Below, in pieces: positions 6,460-14,489 of a stretch of 33,021 nt of DNA. The stretch comes from a virus. A program made the position numbers and the translations under genes. Each line of letters opens with the position of its first letter. Within the stretch, counting starts at the first letter, position 1. The notes beneath the pieces are model-generated. The model was not told the origin of the DNA and did no database searches. It saw nothing but the letters and a program-made list of their open reading frames with translations. The stretch is taken from the IMG/VR virus record IMGVR_UViG_3300044613_003806, positions 1 to 33,021 of that record; one strand, 5' to 3'.

Positions 6460-8831
6460 TTCCAATCCTTGTTTTGCTTCTCGCCTTTTTTATGTCCGTT
6501 GTCAGATCTATTTTCCGACCTATCACGGACACGTAAATTATTTAGTCCTTTTGAGCCACCATTTCTTAATGGAACTTTATGATCAATATCTTTTCCATCG
6601 CCTTTCTTGACTCGGCCTTTTTTGATCAATTGTTCTCTGGCTTTTGTTCTGGCAGCTCTTTCTTTTCTTTGTTTTGGTTTACCGTGATAATTGCGGTATT
6701 CCATTTTATAATCTCGTTTGTATTCTTCTATAACCAAATCAGCAAATAGCAACTCGGCCAACTCTGGGTATTCGGTCATTCTGTTTTTTGCATTTTCAAA
6801 AATAGAACGAAGATTAATCATAAATGGTTCAACATCTTCGGTCAACATATTATTAGACGATAAAATTATTTCAGCTTCGCTATCCGTTAATAATTGATTT
6901 TTTAGTAATAGAGAAAGAACAAAATTATTAGACAAAGATTCAAGCAATAAATCATTTAAAATTAAAATGCTTTCACCCAAAACAGCGTTTGTAACATTTT
7001 CTCCCTTCACAACAGGAATTTTTACTGTTTTTTTTCCTATTGTTACATAATTATATTGTACGGCATTCAAATCTTTGGTATTAAATCCTGGAAGTAAGCT
7101 AGCATTTAACAGGAAGTCATTGCTTCTTACCATATAATCGACCATCATTTGAATTGGATTTAATTTTTCTTTGCTTACGAGCATACTTTCAATAGATGGT
7201 TTTTTAGTTTCTTTTGCTTCAATTATTGTAGAAAAACTTTTCAACATTTCTGCTGCTGAAGGTTTATAGTTAGTAATATTGGAAGAAGAAATTACATCTT
7301 TTGATGGCTTGACATCTAAATCAGAATTTTTAGATACACTTGCAAAATAATCATCACTCATTGGAAAAATTCCATTAATGGTGATTAAATGATTTGGTGC
7401 ACGCTCTGGGTCTGTGATTCCATCACCACGCAATACTGTTTTTAATAAATTATCTATAACAGCAGCTTTGAATGCGTTTTTACCAGTTCCACCCTTCATT
7501 ATTTCTTTACTTGCTGATTGCCAAGACTTTTGATAATTTTGTAAAGAAGCTTGGGGATTTAGATTTCCAGTTTCATCTAAAATTGTACCAACTGGCTTTC
7601 CTTGAGCATCTTTTATTTGGGTGTTTTGAAGTTTTGCAACTAGTTTGGCGTCTTTCTGTATTTCAGATAAAAGTTCTTCTGGGATCAAAAGATCGCTGAA
7701 TCCTTTTTGCATAATATCCATATTTTGCATCAATGATTCTAGTTTTTTATCTTGAGAAATTAATTGAGGATTCAACAATGATTGTGTCAATGCTCTGGCC
7801 ACAAAGCCTCTAAAGTTTTTATTTGTTTGATCGAATTGGTTTGTAGAAAAAGAAATTTCACCACTGGCAGCTACTTTAAATTTGTAGTTACCACATTCCA
7901 TATCTGCATTTCCTTCAGCTACAACGGGTTTTCCACCACTCTCAACATTTGTTAATAAAGTTTGCAAACATTGTTCACCAATTTGCGAGAGAATCTTTTT
8001 GGCTGTAAAAAATGCAGATCTTGTAAAGTCTTTTGCGTCTGGAGCCAAGGCCAAGTAAGTTTGTAATTCTTGGTCGCTTGCACCGGCTTTTAATTTTGCT
8101 AAGAAAACTAGCGCGTTCAAAACTTGTTGATTGTACGGAGAATTGCTTATATTGCTTATTCCAAATTCTACAGACATATTTTCATATGACAATTTATCGA
8201 AGTCTGCATTTGGCTGCGGTGTTCTTGACATTCTAAAATATTCTGCACGCAGCTCTGGAGGCATACCAGCAAGTTGTTCGGGGGTCATTTGTGTCATGAC
8301 TTCGAACATTTGCTCTTTGCTCATCTTTTTAGCTTTAGTTTTTTCTGATTTTTCTTTTTCCTCTTCAGATTTTGGGCGAGCTGCTTCTCTAGTTTCCTTT
8401 TCGTCTTTTGTTTCGGCTTTTTTTCCTTTTTCCTTATCTTCTTTTTGTTTTACGTCACCAAACAATAATTTTGAAGCTCTTGTCTGCTCAAAACTTTGTT
8501 CTTTGGTGGCCCTCTGTGCCTCCTCAATACTGAGAACATCCTTGTTTAATTTTGTGTGGGCAGATGGGTTAAAAGAATCTTTAAAAATTAATTGTATGCC
8601 ACCACTTCTAGTTTTTACCAAAATTACATCTTTGATAAGTTCTTGCTTTGGTTTTCTTTCTCTAGGAAGTTCTTTGGCACGCTCTGCACGTTTACGTGCA
8701 GCATCCCTAGCTTTTGCATCGGATGTAGAAGCCTTTGCACGCTCTTTCTTTTCTGCTCCTCCAACTTGTTCGGGAGCTTCGTTTAAAGGTTTTTGTTCAA
8801 CAATACGGCTTAAAAGTGTTTTAAAGTTCAT
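6456..8831 (-). CDS. Large putative internal protein with C-terminal HNH module
   Basis: 791 residues from ATG 8831; an in-frame TTG lies six bases earlier, and GGAG directly abuts the ATG, so the start is not certain. The N terminus MNFKTLLSRIVEQKPLNE resembles its neighbours and offers IVE and LNE protease sites. Residues about 20-75 and 130-175 are Lys/Glu/Ala-rich coiled coil. A long helical middle follows. The end carries YHGKPKQRKERAARTKARE, KKGDGKDIDHKVPLRNGG and LRVRDRSENRS (748-776), an HNH-like module found in many phage virion-associated proteins as I remember. It may bind or nick DNA during packaging or ejection; this is inference. Its stop overlaps the start of the intein-bearing gene. 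Confidence 0.75.
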   Translation of the reverse strand: MNFKTLLSRIVEQKPLNEAPEQVGGAEKKERAKASTSDAKARDAARKRAERAKELPRERKPKQELIKDVILVKTRSGGIQLIFKDSFNPSAHTKLNKDVLSIEEAQRATKEQSFEQTRASKLLFGDVKQKEDKEKGKKAETKDEKETREAARPKSEEEKEKSEKTKAKKMSKEQMFEVMTQMTPEQLAGMPPELRAEYFRMSRTPQPNADFDKLSYENMSVEFGISNISNSPYNQQVLNALVFLAKLKAGASDQELQTYLALAPDAKDFTRSAFFTAKKILSQIGEQCLQTLLTNVESGGKPVVAEGNADMECGNYKFKVAASGEISFSTNQFDQTNKNFRGFVARALTQSLLNPQLISQDKKLESLMQNMDIMQKGFSDLLIPEELLSEIQKDAKLVAKLQNTQIKDAQGKPVGTILDETGNLNPQASLQNYQKSWQSASKEIMKGGTGKNAFKAAVIDNLLKTVLRGDGITDPERAPNHLITINGIFPMSDDYFASVSKNSDLDVKPSKDVISSSNITNYKPSAAEMLKSFSTIIEAKETKKPSIESMLVSKEKLNPIQMMVDYMVRSNDFLLNASLLPGFNTKDLNAVQYNYVTIGKKTVKIPVVKGENVTNAVLGESILILNDLLLESLSNNFVLSLLLKNQLLTDSEAEIILSSNNMLTEDVEPFMINLRSIFENAKNRMTEYPELAELLFADLVIEEYKRDYKMEYRNYHGKPKQRKERAARTKAREQLIKKGRVKKGDGKDIDHKVPLRNGGSKGLNNLRVRDRSENRSDNGHKKGEKQNKDWK

Positions 8832-8837
8832 CTCCAA

Positions 8838-9440
8838 TTATTTAGGCTCTGGAGATTCCCCGTATTTTTCTAATGGATTATATATTTTTAAATTTTTATA
8901 ACTTTTTAGATTGCCTTGGGCTAATTTTTTTATCCCATCATATGATAAATCATTATTTTTGGCAAATTGTCTTAAATTGGAGACTGTAAAAACTTCACCG
9001 GTAGTCTTGTCTTGTAGTGTAACTGTTTTTACTGGAATAATCTTCTTTGGCTTTGGCTCTTCCATTTTTTCATGGGAACCGGCTCCATCTTTTACTTCTC
9101 TCAATTCTACCGCAGTCCAGCCTTTATAGGTCTTGCGTTTGCCATTTAATAACTCACAAATTTTGACGGAAGTCAATCCGTGTTCCTCGCCAAATTTTGT
9201 CATACTTTCAAAGAATACTTTTTCTTCAGTGTCTACACGTTTTAGCCAATACCCGTTATGCTCTCTTACTGGATTTGTCCAAACCCAATAGCGACCCTCT
9301 TGGCTAAAAAAACCACCGTGCTGCTGAACAAACTTTGCACGGTTTTTGGCTGCTTTTGAATTATCATTCATCATGGTCCACAATTTTGTACCACGATTAT
9401 TTACTTCACTCCATACTGTTTTTTCTTCACTGTAGGCCAT
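8838..9440 (-). CDS. Protein with two YKGW-type DNA-binding-like repeats
   Basis: 200 residues; ATG 9440 has AGGAC upstream and overlaps the preceding gene by 14 bases. Two copies of a module are visible: FGEEHGLTSVKICELLNGKR ending TYKGW (about 81-108), and FAKNNDLSYDGIKKLAQGNL ending SYKNL (about 159-184). This pattern (small helix-turn-helix followed by K-x-x-K-GW) is typical of the NUMOD-like DNA-binding repeats of homing endonucleases and of many T4-like marine phage proteins. No nuclease motif is present, so it may be a regulator or a nuclease remnant. The N-terminal part (KFVQQHGGFFSQEGRYWVW) is unassigned. The repeat family call is moderately sure; the function is not known. Confidence 0.7.
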   Translation of the reverse strand: MAYSEEKTVWSEVNNRGTKLWTMMNDNSKAAKNRAKFVQQHGGFFSQEGRYWVWTNPVREHNGYWLKRVDTEEKVFFESMTKFGEEHGLTSVKICELLNGKRKTYKGWTAVELREVKDGAGSHEKMEEPKPKKIIPVKTVTLQDKTTGEVFTVSNLRQFAKNNDLSYDGIKKLAQGNLKSYKNLKIYNPLEKYGESPEPK

Positions 9441-10095
9441 GTATAGTCCTATAGTCTGTTATTAGACCTTTGAGATGTTTTACATACTTAATCGGTTTAT
9501 CTTGAAATACTTGGCGAAGTCCATCTTCACACGCAATAAGAATTGCAAAGTTTTCTACAATAATCCCAGTCCTTTCTTGAAACATTAAAGCATATGCACA
9601 AGCCTGTGCAAAATAATTATCGATATCTGATTCTCGTTTTTCTTTTGTGCTGGCTTTAAAGTCTATGATAGAAAGTTTTCCATCATATTCTGCTATGCAA
9701 TCTGTTCTTCCAGCTAGCCCCAGAGTCTTTGACCATAGAGGAGTCTCTAATGCAAGAATATTGTCTATTTTATCAATCTCTGGTCGTATTAATGAAAATA
9801 AAGCTTTATGGTTTGAATGAAGATTGTCAAAATTTATATCTTCATTATTCAAATATTTTTCAATAATATTATGAAACTTAGTTCCCCGTGTAGTAACTCT
9901 TGTGCTTTCTTCTGGATTTTTTCTTCTCCATTCAGCAAAAAACTGTTGTTTTTTGAATCCAACAACAGTTGTAACTGATGGAAATATTCCATCTGGAGTT
10001 TCGTAAAGACGTTTTCCGCCAGTACTTACTTCTTTTAAAGAACCGTTTAAGGTTATAGGTTTATGTACAAACTTTTTGTTTACTATAAATGACAT
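9427..10095 (-). CDS. PD-(D/E)XK exonuclease, MGME1/RecB-like
   Basis: 222 residues. The nuclease core is visible: RGTKFH (70-75), ALETPLWS (115-122, with Glu117), GLAGRTDCIAEYDG (126-139, with Asp132), IDFKAS (144-149, Asp145 and Lys147) and YFAQACAYAL (161-170, the Q-x3-Y helix). This order is that of single-strand DNA exonucleases related to MGME1 and Cas4/RecB nuclease domains. In phages such proteins are usually annotated as exonuclease and presumably process DNA ends during replication or recombination. It is encoded between late structural genes, but a plausible early-type promoter (10110-10137) precedes it. The catalytic residues all appear intact. Confidence 0.85.
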   Translation of the reverse strand: MSFIVNKKFVHKPITLNGSLKEVSTGGKRLYETPDGIFPSVTTVVGFKKQQFFAEWRRKNPEESTRVTTRGTKFHNIIEKYLNNEDINFDNLHSNHKALFSLIRPEIDKIDNILALETPLWSKTLGLAGRTDCIAEYDGKLSIIDFKASTKEKRESDIDNYFAQACAYALMFQERTGIIVENFAILIACEDGLRQVFQDKPIKYVKHLKGLITDYRTIHGLQ

Positions 10096-10109
10096 AACAT
10101 CTCACTGTA

Positions 10110-10137
10110 AATATATAACAGATTTACAAGAAGACAA
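10110..10137 (-). promoter_or_regulatory. Possible sigma70-type promoter for the exonuclease gene
   Basis: TTGTCT (10137-10132), a 16-base spacer and TATATT (10115-10110) on the minus strand, 14 bases before the ATG at 10095. The -35 box is weak, but the spacer length equals that of the other early promoters in this window. Confidence 0.45.
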
Positions 10138-10140
10138 TAA

Positions 10141-10938
10141 TTATCTTTGAACTTGTCTTCTTGCAAATTGGCCGATGGCTTCTAAACCTAAATTTATATC
10201 AATGGGTATTGATGCTTTATTTTCTTTTGCAACTTTAAGTTCAGGTTCACTTTCGCCTACTCCGGGTCCAAATGGAAATGTAAATGGAAATGCTGGGGGT
10301 ATTCTGGGTGGAATACGAACTGGCGGTTTTCCATTAATAATTTTTTGAACTGTTGGAGCAGGTGCTGGAGCTGGAGCAGGTGCTGGAGCTGGAGCAGGTG
10401 CTGGAGCTGGAGCTGGAGCAGGTGCTGGAGCTGGAGCTGGAGCTGGAGCTGGAGCAGGTGCTGGAGCTGGAGCTGGAGCAGGTGGTGGTGGTTTTGGTAC
10501 TGGTACAGGAGATGGTGCTGGTGCTGGAGCAGGTGGTGGTGGTTTTGGTACTGGTACAGGTGATGGTGCTGGTGCTGGTGCTGGAGCAGGTATTGCGGGC
10601 TTAGGAGAAGGAATTGTTAATGGTTTAGGAGATGGAATATTTGGCGTTTCTGGAATAATCGGGGTAACTGGCTTTGGTGTAACAGGAGGAAAACGATAAA
10701 GAACTAATGGATGTGTTGTTGGTATTTCAATAGGAAGTGGTTCAAGCACTGGTGCTGGCATAAAAGGTTTAGCTGGAACAACTTTTGGTGAAACTTTAGG
10801 TGCAAGTTTTGTTGCACTTTTTGCTCCGGTTGCGATACCTTTTGCAACACCTTTGGCCAAAACACCAACAAATTCATTTAAATTTTGTTGATATCTTTCT
10901 TCTAAAATTTTAAAAACAATTGAATTTAATTTTTTCAC
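10141..10938 (-). CDS. Proline/alanine-repeat putative internal protein
   Basis: 265 residues, read from a GTG at 10938 that overlaps the upstream stop (GTGA), implying coupling. The N terminus MKKLNSIVFKILEERYQQNLNE is an amphipathic peptide with ILE and LNE sites, as in the putative capsid-targeted proteins nearby, followed by a Gly/Ala/Lys segment. Most of the rest is Pro-rich: PSPKP and PVPKPPPP blocks, then a long uninterrupted Ala-Pro dipeptide run (roughly residues 145-195). The C terminus is more ordered (IDINLGLEAIGQFARRQ). A rigid extended Pro-Ala rod is expected. No enzyme motif. The repeat is prone to slippage, so length may vary between isolates. Confidence 0.75.
   Translation of the reverse strand: MKKLNSIVFKILEERYQQNLNEFVGVLAKGVAKGIATGAKSATKLAPKVSPKVVPAKPFMPAPVLEPLPIEIPTTHPLVLYRFPPVTPKPVTPIIPETPNIPSPKPLTIPSPKPAIPAPAPAPAPSPVPVPKPPPPAPAPAPSPVPVPKPPPPAPAPAPAPAPAPAPAPAPAPAPAPAPAPAPAPAPAPAPAPAPTVQKIINGKPPVRIPPRIPPAFPFTFPFGPGVGESEPELKVAKENKASIPIDINLGLEAIGQFARRQVQR
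10350..10600. repeat. GGTGCTGGAGCTGGAGCA-type tandem repeat
   Basis: Short tandem units built from GCTGGA and GCAGGT hexamers, with two longer blocks reading GGTGGTGGTGGTTTTGGTAC that repeat at about 10480 and 10535. On the minus strand they encode the Ala-Pro run and the PVPKPPPP blocks. The region is GC-rich against an AT-rich background. Confidence 0.9.
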
Positions 10939-12023
10939 GATGACATCTTTCTTCTTGCCCGTATCGCGGCTTTTCTTTTTTCCATTTCTTGTTCTTTTTC
11001 TAGTTTTTCTGCAGCTTCTTCTACCTCATTTTGTGCTTTTTTACTTGGCTCGCCTCCAACAACACCAGTTGGTTTTGTGTTTAGTTGTTCTGACGAAGTT
11101 CCTTTTCCGATCATCTTTCCATAAATGTCATATATTCCTTTGCCAGCGACATCAGAAACCGTAGTTCCCTTTTCGTCAACTTCAATATCTGAAATTGCTT
11201 CTCCGGCTTTCAAACCACCATAAGCAGCTAAACCAACTAGCCCACCTTTCAATGCAGCAGCACCCAATGCAGTAGCTGTTGGAACACCCGCACCAGCCAT
11301 TAGTGATCCTGCTGTTGTTGCTGCTACACCACTTAAAGCGCCGCCAGTGGCTTCACCAGAAATATCTTTTGCTACTCCGTCTTCAACTCCAGCAGCACCC
11401 AATGCTACATCTGATAAACCTTTTCCAACAAAATAAGCACCAAGCCCAGTTCCAAAAGATGCAATACCTTTTCCTAAACCTTTTGCAACATTTGTTACTT
11501 TAGAACCAGCTGAAACTGATTTTGGAGCCTGTGTTGGTTTTGCTGTTTGACCTGCTTGTGGTTTAGCTGAAGCAGCTCCTGGCTTTGGATTTGCTCTCTC
11601 AGCTGCTCTTTGTTTTTCGGCCCATTCCTTGGCATACTGTTCTCTTGCTTTTTGTTGTGCAACTTCTTCTGCAGTTGCACTAGAAGATGCTTTTGGTGGT
11701 TTTGTTCCTGTTTTTTCTGTTTGTGCTTTTGCTGCATTTTCTCTTGCAGCTCTTCTTTGGGCTCTTTCTTCGCTTGTTCGTTTTGCTCTAGCTGCTTCAC
11801 GTTCTTCCCAAGTTTTTGGTTCTTTAGAAGCTGATCTACGTGTTTGACCTTCTGCTCTTTTTTTTCTTGCTAGTTCTTCGGCACCAGGATTTGCCTTAAT
11901 AAAATCTTCAAACTGTTCATCTGTCATAGATGCAAATTTATCGGCCCCATCTTCCATTAAGTGATGATACTTTTCTTGTAATTCTACTACTTTATTCTTA
12001 TAAAATTTAGTAATATAGTCCAT
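10935..12023 (-). CDS. Putative internal protein: coiled coil plus Gly/Ala hydrophobic domain
   Basis: 362 residues from ATG 12023, with AGGAT upstream and four bases after the preceding stop. The N terminus (MDYITKFYKNKVVELQEKYH, then HLMED) offers LQE and LME sites like those cut by T4-type prohead protease. Residues about 50-150 are a charged Ala/Arg/Glu/Lys coiled coil. Residues about 175-280 are Gly/Ala-rich and hydrophobic with glycine-zipper character (VAKGLGKGIASFGTGLGAYFVGKG; GLVGLAAYGGLKAGEAI), which could insert into membranes. A second charged helix ends in RKAAIRARRKMSS. A membrane-active protein delivered with the DNA is an attractive idea, but inference only. The stop overlaps the next gene's GTG. 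Confidence 0.7.
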   Translation of the reverse strand: MDYITKFYKNKVVELQEKYHHLMEDGADKFASMTDEQFEDFIKANPGAEELARKKRAEGQTRRSASKEPKTWEEREAARAKRTSEERAQRRAARENAAKAQTEKTGTKPPKASSSATAEEVAQQKAREQYAKEWAEKQRAAERANPKPGAASAKPQAGQTAKPTQAPKSVSAGSKVTNVAKGLGKGIASFGTGLGAYFVGKGLSDVALGAAGVEDGVAKDISGEATGGALSGVAATTAGSLMAGAGVPTATALGAAALKGGLVGLAAYGGLKAGEAISDIEVDEKGTTVSDVAGKGIYDIYGKMIGKGTSSEQLNTKPTGVVGGEPSKKAQNEVEEAAEKLEKEQEMEKRKAAIRARRKMSS

Positions 12024-12027
12024 ATTT

Positions 12028-13095
12028 TTATCCTAAATCTTTCAATTGTTGTTGCAATTTTTTCATGTGTGTAAACCGGCGAACATTGAATTCTGGTCTG
12101 CTAGATCCTTGTTTTTCAGAATCTAATCTTTTAAAATATGCTATACTTCGTTCAAGTTGTGCTTTTTTGTTAGCAGTTGCTTTTGCTTTATCTGCAGCTA
12201 TTTGCTCGGGTGTTCTTTGTACAGAACCATAAGTAGCTAATCCACCGGGAGATGATTTTATCGGTGCTGTTGGTGGTGTTGGTGGTGTTTTAGTTTTTTT
12301 GGCATCCATAGAAGCAAGTAAACCTTTTGCTTTATCGCTTACTTCGGAACCCATCGTTGCTAATGAAGTTGTAGCATCACTTCCTAAATTTGATGGTGAT
12401 GCTTCTGCATCTAATGTTTCTGGTTTTAAACCATATTCGCGGCCAGGTGTTCTAACAATTTTAGAGCCAGCTTCTTCGGCTTCCACATCCGCTTGTGCAA
12501 TTTGTTCCAGTCCCTCTTCTCTTTTTAGTTCACCTGCTAAATCTCTTTCCCTTTTTTGTTCTGGAGTTAATGGAACACCGGGAGTTGTCTTTTGCGCAGC
12601 AATTTTTGTTAACAATTCACCAGAAGTAAGTGGATTACCACTTGCCATTCTTTCTAAATTTAATTGATCTCCTGTCAAAGATTGACTAGAAGTTAATTTA
12701 GCTAAACGAGCTTTTTCGCGTGATTGTTCTGTTGTTAAAATAGTTTGTTTGTAATCTCTTGGATTATCACCTAATGCAGCTAATCCTTGCATTAAATTAT
12801 CCCAATAACCTTCTGACAAATAAAATGGATTTGAGATATTATTGGTAGTATATGCCTGAGATTGTGCCTTATAGCCTGCTTTGCTAGATTCTGTAGATTG
12901 AATTACTTGACCAATCCCTCCAACTATGCTATTATCTATTGCTTTTGGTGCTGGTGGTTTGCTAGTTTCTACGATAGACTTAATAGCGTCCACCATAGAT
13001 GGCTTTGGTGCCATTTTTTCAACCGAAACATTGTTTGAGTTTTGTAAAAACTGCTTGACTTCCCAATAAAATTGTCTATTTTCTTTATTATCCAT
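12028..13095 (-). CDS. Low-complexity hypothetical protein, possible virion component
   Basis: 355 residues starting at ATG 13095 below a TCTAAATA late-type motif. The sequence is hydrophilic and rich in Ala, Lys, Glu, Ser, Thr and Pro. It contains a short ordered segment (NPFYLSEGYWDNLMQGLAALG, about 88-108), a Thr/Pro stretch (TKTPPTPPTAP) and a C-terminal basic helix (RRFTHMKKLQQQLKDLG). The N terminus NRQFYWEVKQFLQNSNN is amphipathic but has no clear (L/I)xE site, so it is not counted with the capsid-targeted group. It is the first gene of the leftward late operon running to 2076. No domain recognised; a scaffold, core or tail-associated role is possible. Confidence 0.7.
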   Translation of the reverse strand: MDNKENRQFYWEVKQFLQNSNNVSVEKMAPKPSMVDAIKSIVETSKPPAPKAIDNSIVGGIGQVIQSTESSKAGYKAQSQAYTTNNISNPFYLSEGYWDNLMQGLAALGDNPRDYKQTILTTEQSREKARLAKLTSSQSLTGDQLNLERMASGNPLTSGELLTKIAAQKTTPGVPLTPEQKRERDLAGELKREEGLEQIAQADVEAEEAGSKIVRTPGREYGLKPETLDAEASPSNLGSDATTSLATMGSEVSDKAKGLLASMDAKKTKTPPTPPTAPIKSSPGGLATYGSVQRTPEQIAADKAKATANKKAQLERSIAYFKRLDSEKQGSSRPEFNVRRFTHMKKLQQQLKDLG

Positions 13096-13105
13096 GGCTG
13101 TAAAA

Positions 13106-13125
13106 TATTTAGATTTTCATAAATA
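13106..13125. promoter_or_regulatory. Divergent T4-type late promoters
   Basis: Minus strand: TCTAAATA (13113-13106), ten bases before the ATG at 13095. Plus strand: CATAAATA (13118-13125), ten bases before the ATG at 13136, with AAAAGG between. The two motifs are back to back in the short gap between divergent genes, which supports both. Confidence 0.5.
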
Positions 13126-13135
13126 CTTAAAAGGT

Positions 13136-13633
13136 ATGAAGAAGCAGGTTCTCTTGCTAAACCAAGACAATACCCCGCTCAATATTATTACCATTGGAAA
13201 AGCTTTCAAGCTAATCTCTAAAGACAAAGTTTGGGTTGATGACACTTCTAATGAATGTTATGAAGTTGTATCTGTCTCCAAAATTGTTAAAATTCCCAAA
13301 ATTTTAATTCTAAAATACTACGTCAAACTTCCATACAAAAAGGTTGCTGCGAATAGAAAAAATATTTTTAGCAGAGACAAATATACTTGTCAATACTGTG
13401 GTATTGAACTTTGTGATAAGACTGCAACAATTGACCATATTGTTCCTCGTTGTAAAGGCGGAGGATCTTCTTGGACTAATATGGTAGCAGCATGTAAGCA
13501 GTGTAACTTGTTCAAAGGAAACCGAACTCCAAAAGAGGCTAAAATGTCTCTTAGAACAAAACCAAAAGAGCCATCTTATGGATTCTTGTTTGATTCCATG
13601 CTAATTACTTTTAGGAAAGATAAAAATGCCTAA
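13136..13633 (+). CDS. HNH endonuclease
   Basis: 165 residues from ATG 13136, preceded by AAAAGG; this gives the usual family start MKKQVLLLNQDNTPLN, so the longer in-frame start at 13094 is rejected because it overlaps the divergent gene and promoter. The HNH domain shows CQYC (85-88), TIDHIVPRCKGG (98-109, catalytic His101), WTNMVAAC (113-120, with Asn115) and CKQCNLFKGNR (120-130). Both CxxC pairs for structural zinc are intact. Proteins of this LNQDxxPLN family are common in phages and bacteria and cut DNA; this one could assist packaging or host DNA breakdown, or be a free-standing homing nuclease. It overlaps the next gene by eight bases. Confidence 0.88.
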   Translation: MKKQVLLLNQDNTPLNIITIGKAFKLISKDKVWVDDTSNECYEVVSVSKIVKIPKILILKYYVKLPYKKVAANRKNIFSRDKYTCQYCGIELCDKTATIDHIVPRCKGGGSSWTNMVAACKQCNLFKGNRTPKEAKMSLRTKPKEPSYGFLFDSMLITFRKDKNA

Positions 13634-13931
13634 TTATGCTTTTAAATGTGAAAAATGTGACCATTCATTTGATGAAATGTTAAGCCTTTCGGACAGAGAT
13701 CTGCCTACAAAGAAGCCCTGTCCAAAATGTAAGAAAAAGAAAATTACTAGAGACTGGGGTGCAAGCACACCATCTCTGGCTATGGATGCAACTTTAACTC
13801 CAAGTAAAGTTGTTGGTAGTCAATTCAAAGAAGTAATTGACAAAATTAAATCCAGTGGTCAGGTTCCAAAAAGATTGCATGCAAAATTAGACGCAAGCGC
13901 TAATATGAATGCTGGACGCGTTGTACGTTAA
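13626..13931 (+). CDS. FmdB-like zinc-ribbon protein
   Basis: 101 residues. The first 40 form an FmdB/CxxC-type zinc ribbon: YAFKCEKCDHSFDEML (CxxC at 8-11) and KKPCPKCKKKKITRDWG (CxxC at 32-35). The remainder is a Ser/Thr/Ala/Lys-rich tail with one helix (FKEVIDKIKSSGQVPKRL). The family is named for a putative regulator of formamidase genes, but its real role is unknown; in phages it is taken as a small nucleic-acid- or protein-binding ribbon. It is coupled to the HNH gene by overlap, and its end overlaps the convergent RuvC-like gene by four bases. Confidence 0.8.
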   Translation: MPNYAFKCEKCDHSFDEMLSLSDRDLPTKKPCPKCKKKKITRDWGASTPSLAMDATLTPSKVVGSQFKEVIDKIKSSGQVPKRLHAKLDASANMNAGRVVR

Positions 13932-14467
13932 ATTTTTGCTTGGACTAAATGTTTCAAAATATAATAACTGTCGATAATATCCGTAACAGGATTATTTAAA
14001 GATTTTTGTTCAAAAATTTTGACCAAATCTACTCCTGTCTCGGTCTTGAAGGCTTCATACATTGCCTGTTTATCAGCGTTACCTTTGCCTGTGGCGAGTT
14101 TCTTTACTCTGGACGGCTCTACGACCGTCACGGGAACCGCGAGCTTATGGAGCTTGTATTTCAGTATTCCGCAGTTCTCTGCAAGGTTAAAAATTTTGCC
14201 ATGCGCTCCATAGGCGTACCCTTCAATGGCTACGTCAGCAGCCCCTATGCATAAATTTGTGGCCCATTCAGAGATGGTGTCAAATCTTTCAGTATCGTAG
14301 GCATACTCCTCAAAACCTTCTCCATTAATATTTGGAGAAATTTTGGTTGCGTACTTTTTAGTATTGGTAAGAAAATAAAAAGAACAATTTGCGAAAGAAA
14401 ATTCTCTTTTCTCATCAAATAAGCAAATTGCTGGGCTGGTTATAGAATAGTCAATCCCTACTAACAT
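13928..14467 (-). CDS. RuvC-like Holliday junction resolvase / RNase H-fold nuclease
   Basis: 179 residues from ATG 14467, giving MLVGIDYSITSPAICLFD; the ATG nine bases earlier lies only three bases after the late promoter motif. The RNase H-fold acidic residues are visible: Asp6 (GIDYS), Glu82 (IEGYAYGA), and Asp163/Asp166 (TDIIDSYY), with a KGNADKQ segment (128-134) typical of RuvC-like proteins. Such enzymes resolve branched DNA. In T4 the packaging resolvase is the unrelated gp49, so this protein may take that place; that is inference. It is probably expressed late from TATAAATA motifs at 14480 and 14586, the latter giving a structured leader. Confidence 0.85.
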   Translation of the reverse strand: MLVGIDYSITSPAICLFDEKREFSFANCSFYFLTNTKKYATKISPNINGEGFEEYAYDTERFDTISEWATNLCIGAADVAIEGYAYGAHGKIFNLAENCGILKYKLHKLAVPVTVVEPSRVKKLATGKGNADKQAMYEAFKTETGVDLVKIFEQKSLNNPVTDIIDSYYILKHLVQAKI

Positions 14468-14479
14468 GGTGAACATAGA

Positions 14480-14487
14480 TATTTATA
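14480..14487 (-). promoter_or_regulatory. T4-type late promoter (proximal) of the RuvC-like gene
   Basis: Exact TATAAATA on the minus strand, twelve bases before the chosen ATG at 14467. A start about six bases downstream would leave a leader of only some six bases without a ribosome binding site. Confidence 0.6.
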
Positions 14488-14489
14488 CC

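Noticed and set aside
8131-8901. 256-codon plus-strand frame rich in Ser, Phe and Leu
   Set aside because: It is the antisense of the Lys/Glu/Ala-rich coiled coil of the large leftward gene; composition bias keeps it open.
10345-10604. Plus-strand frames of Trp-Ser or Glu-Leu repeats
   Set aside because: They are shadows of the Ala-Pro repeat on the minus strand.
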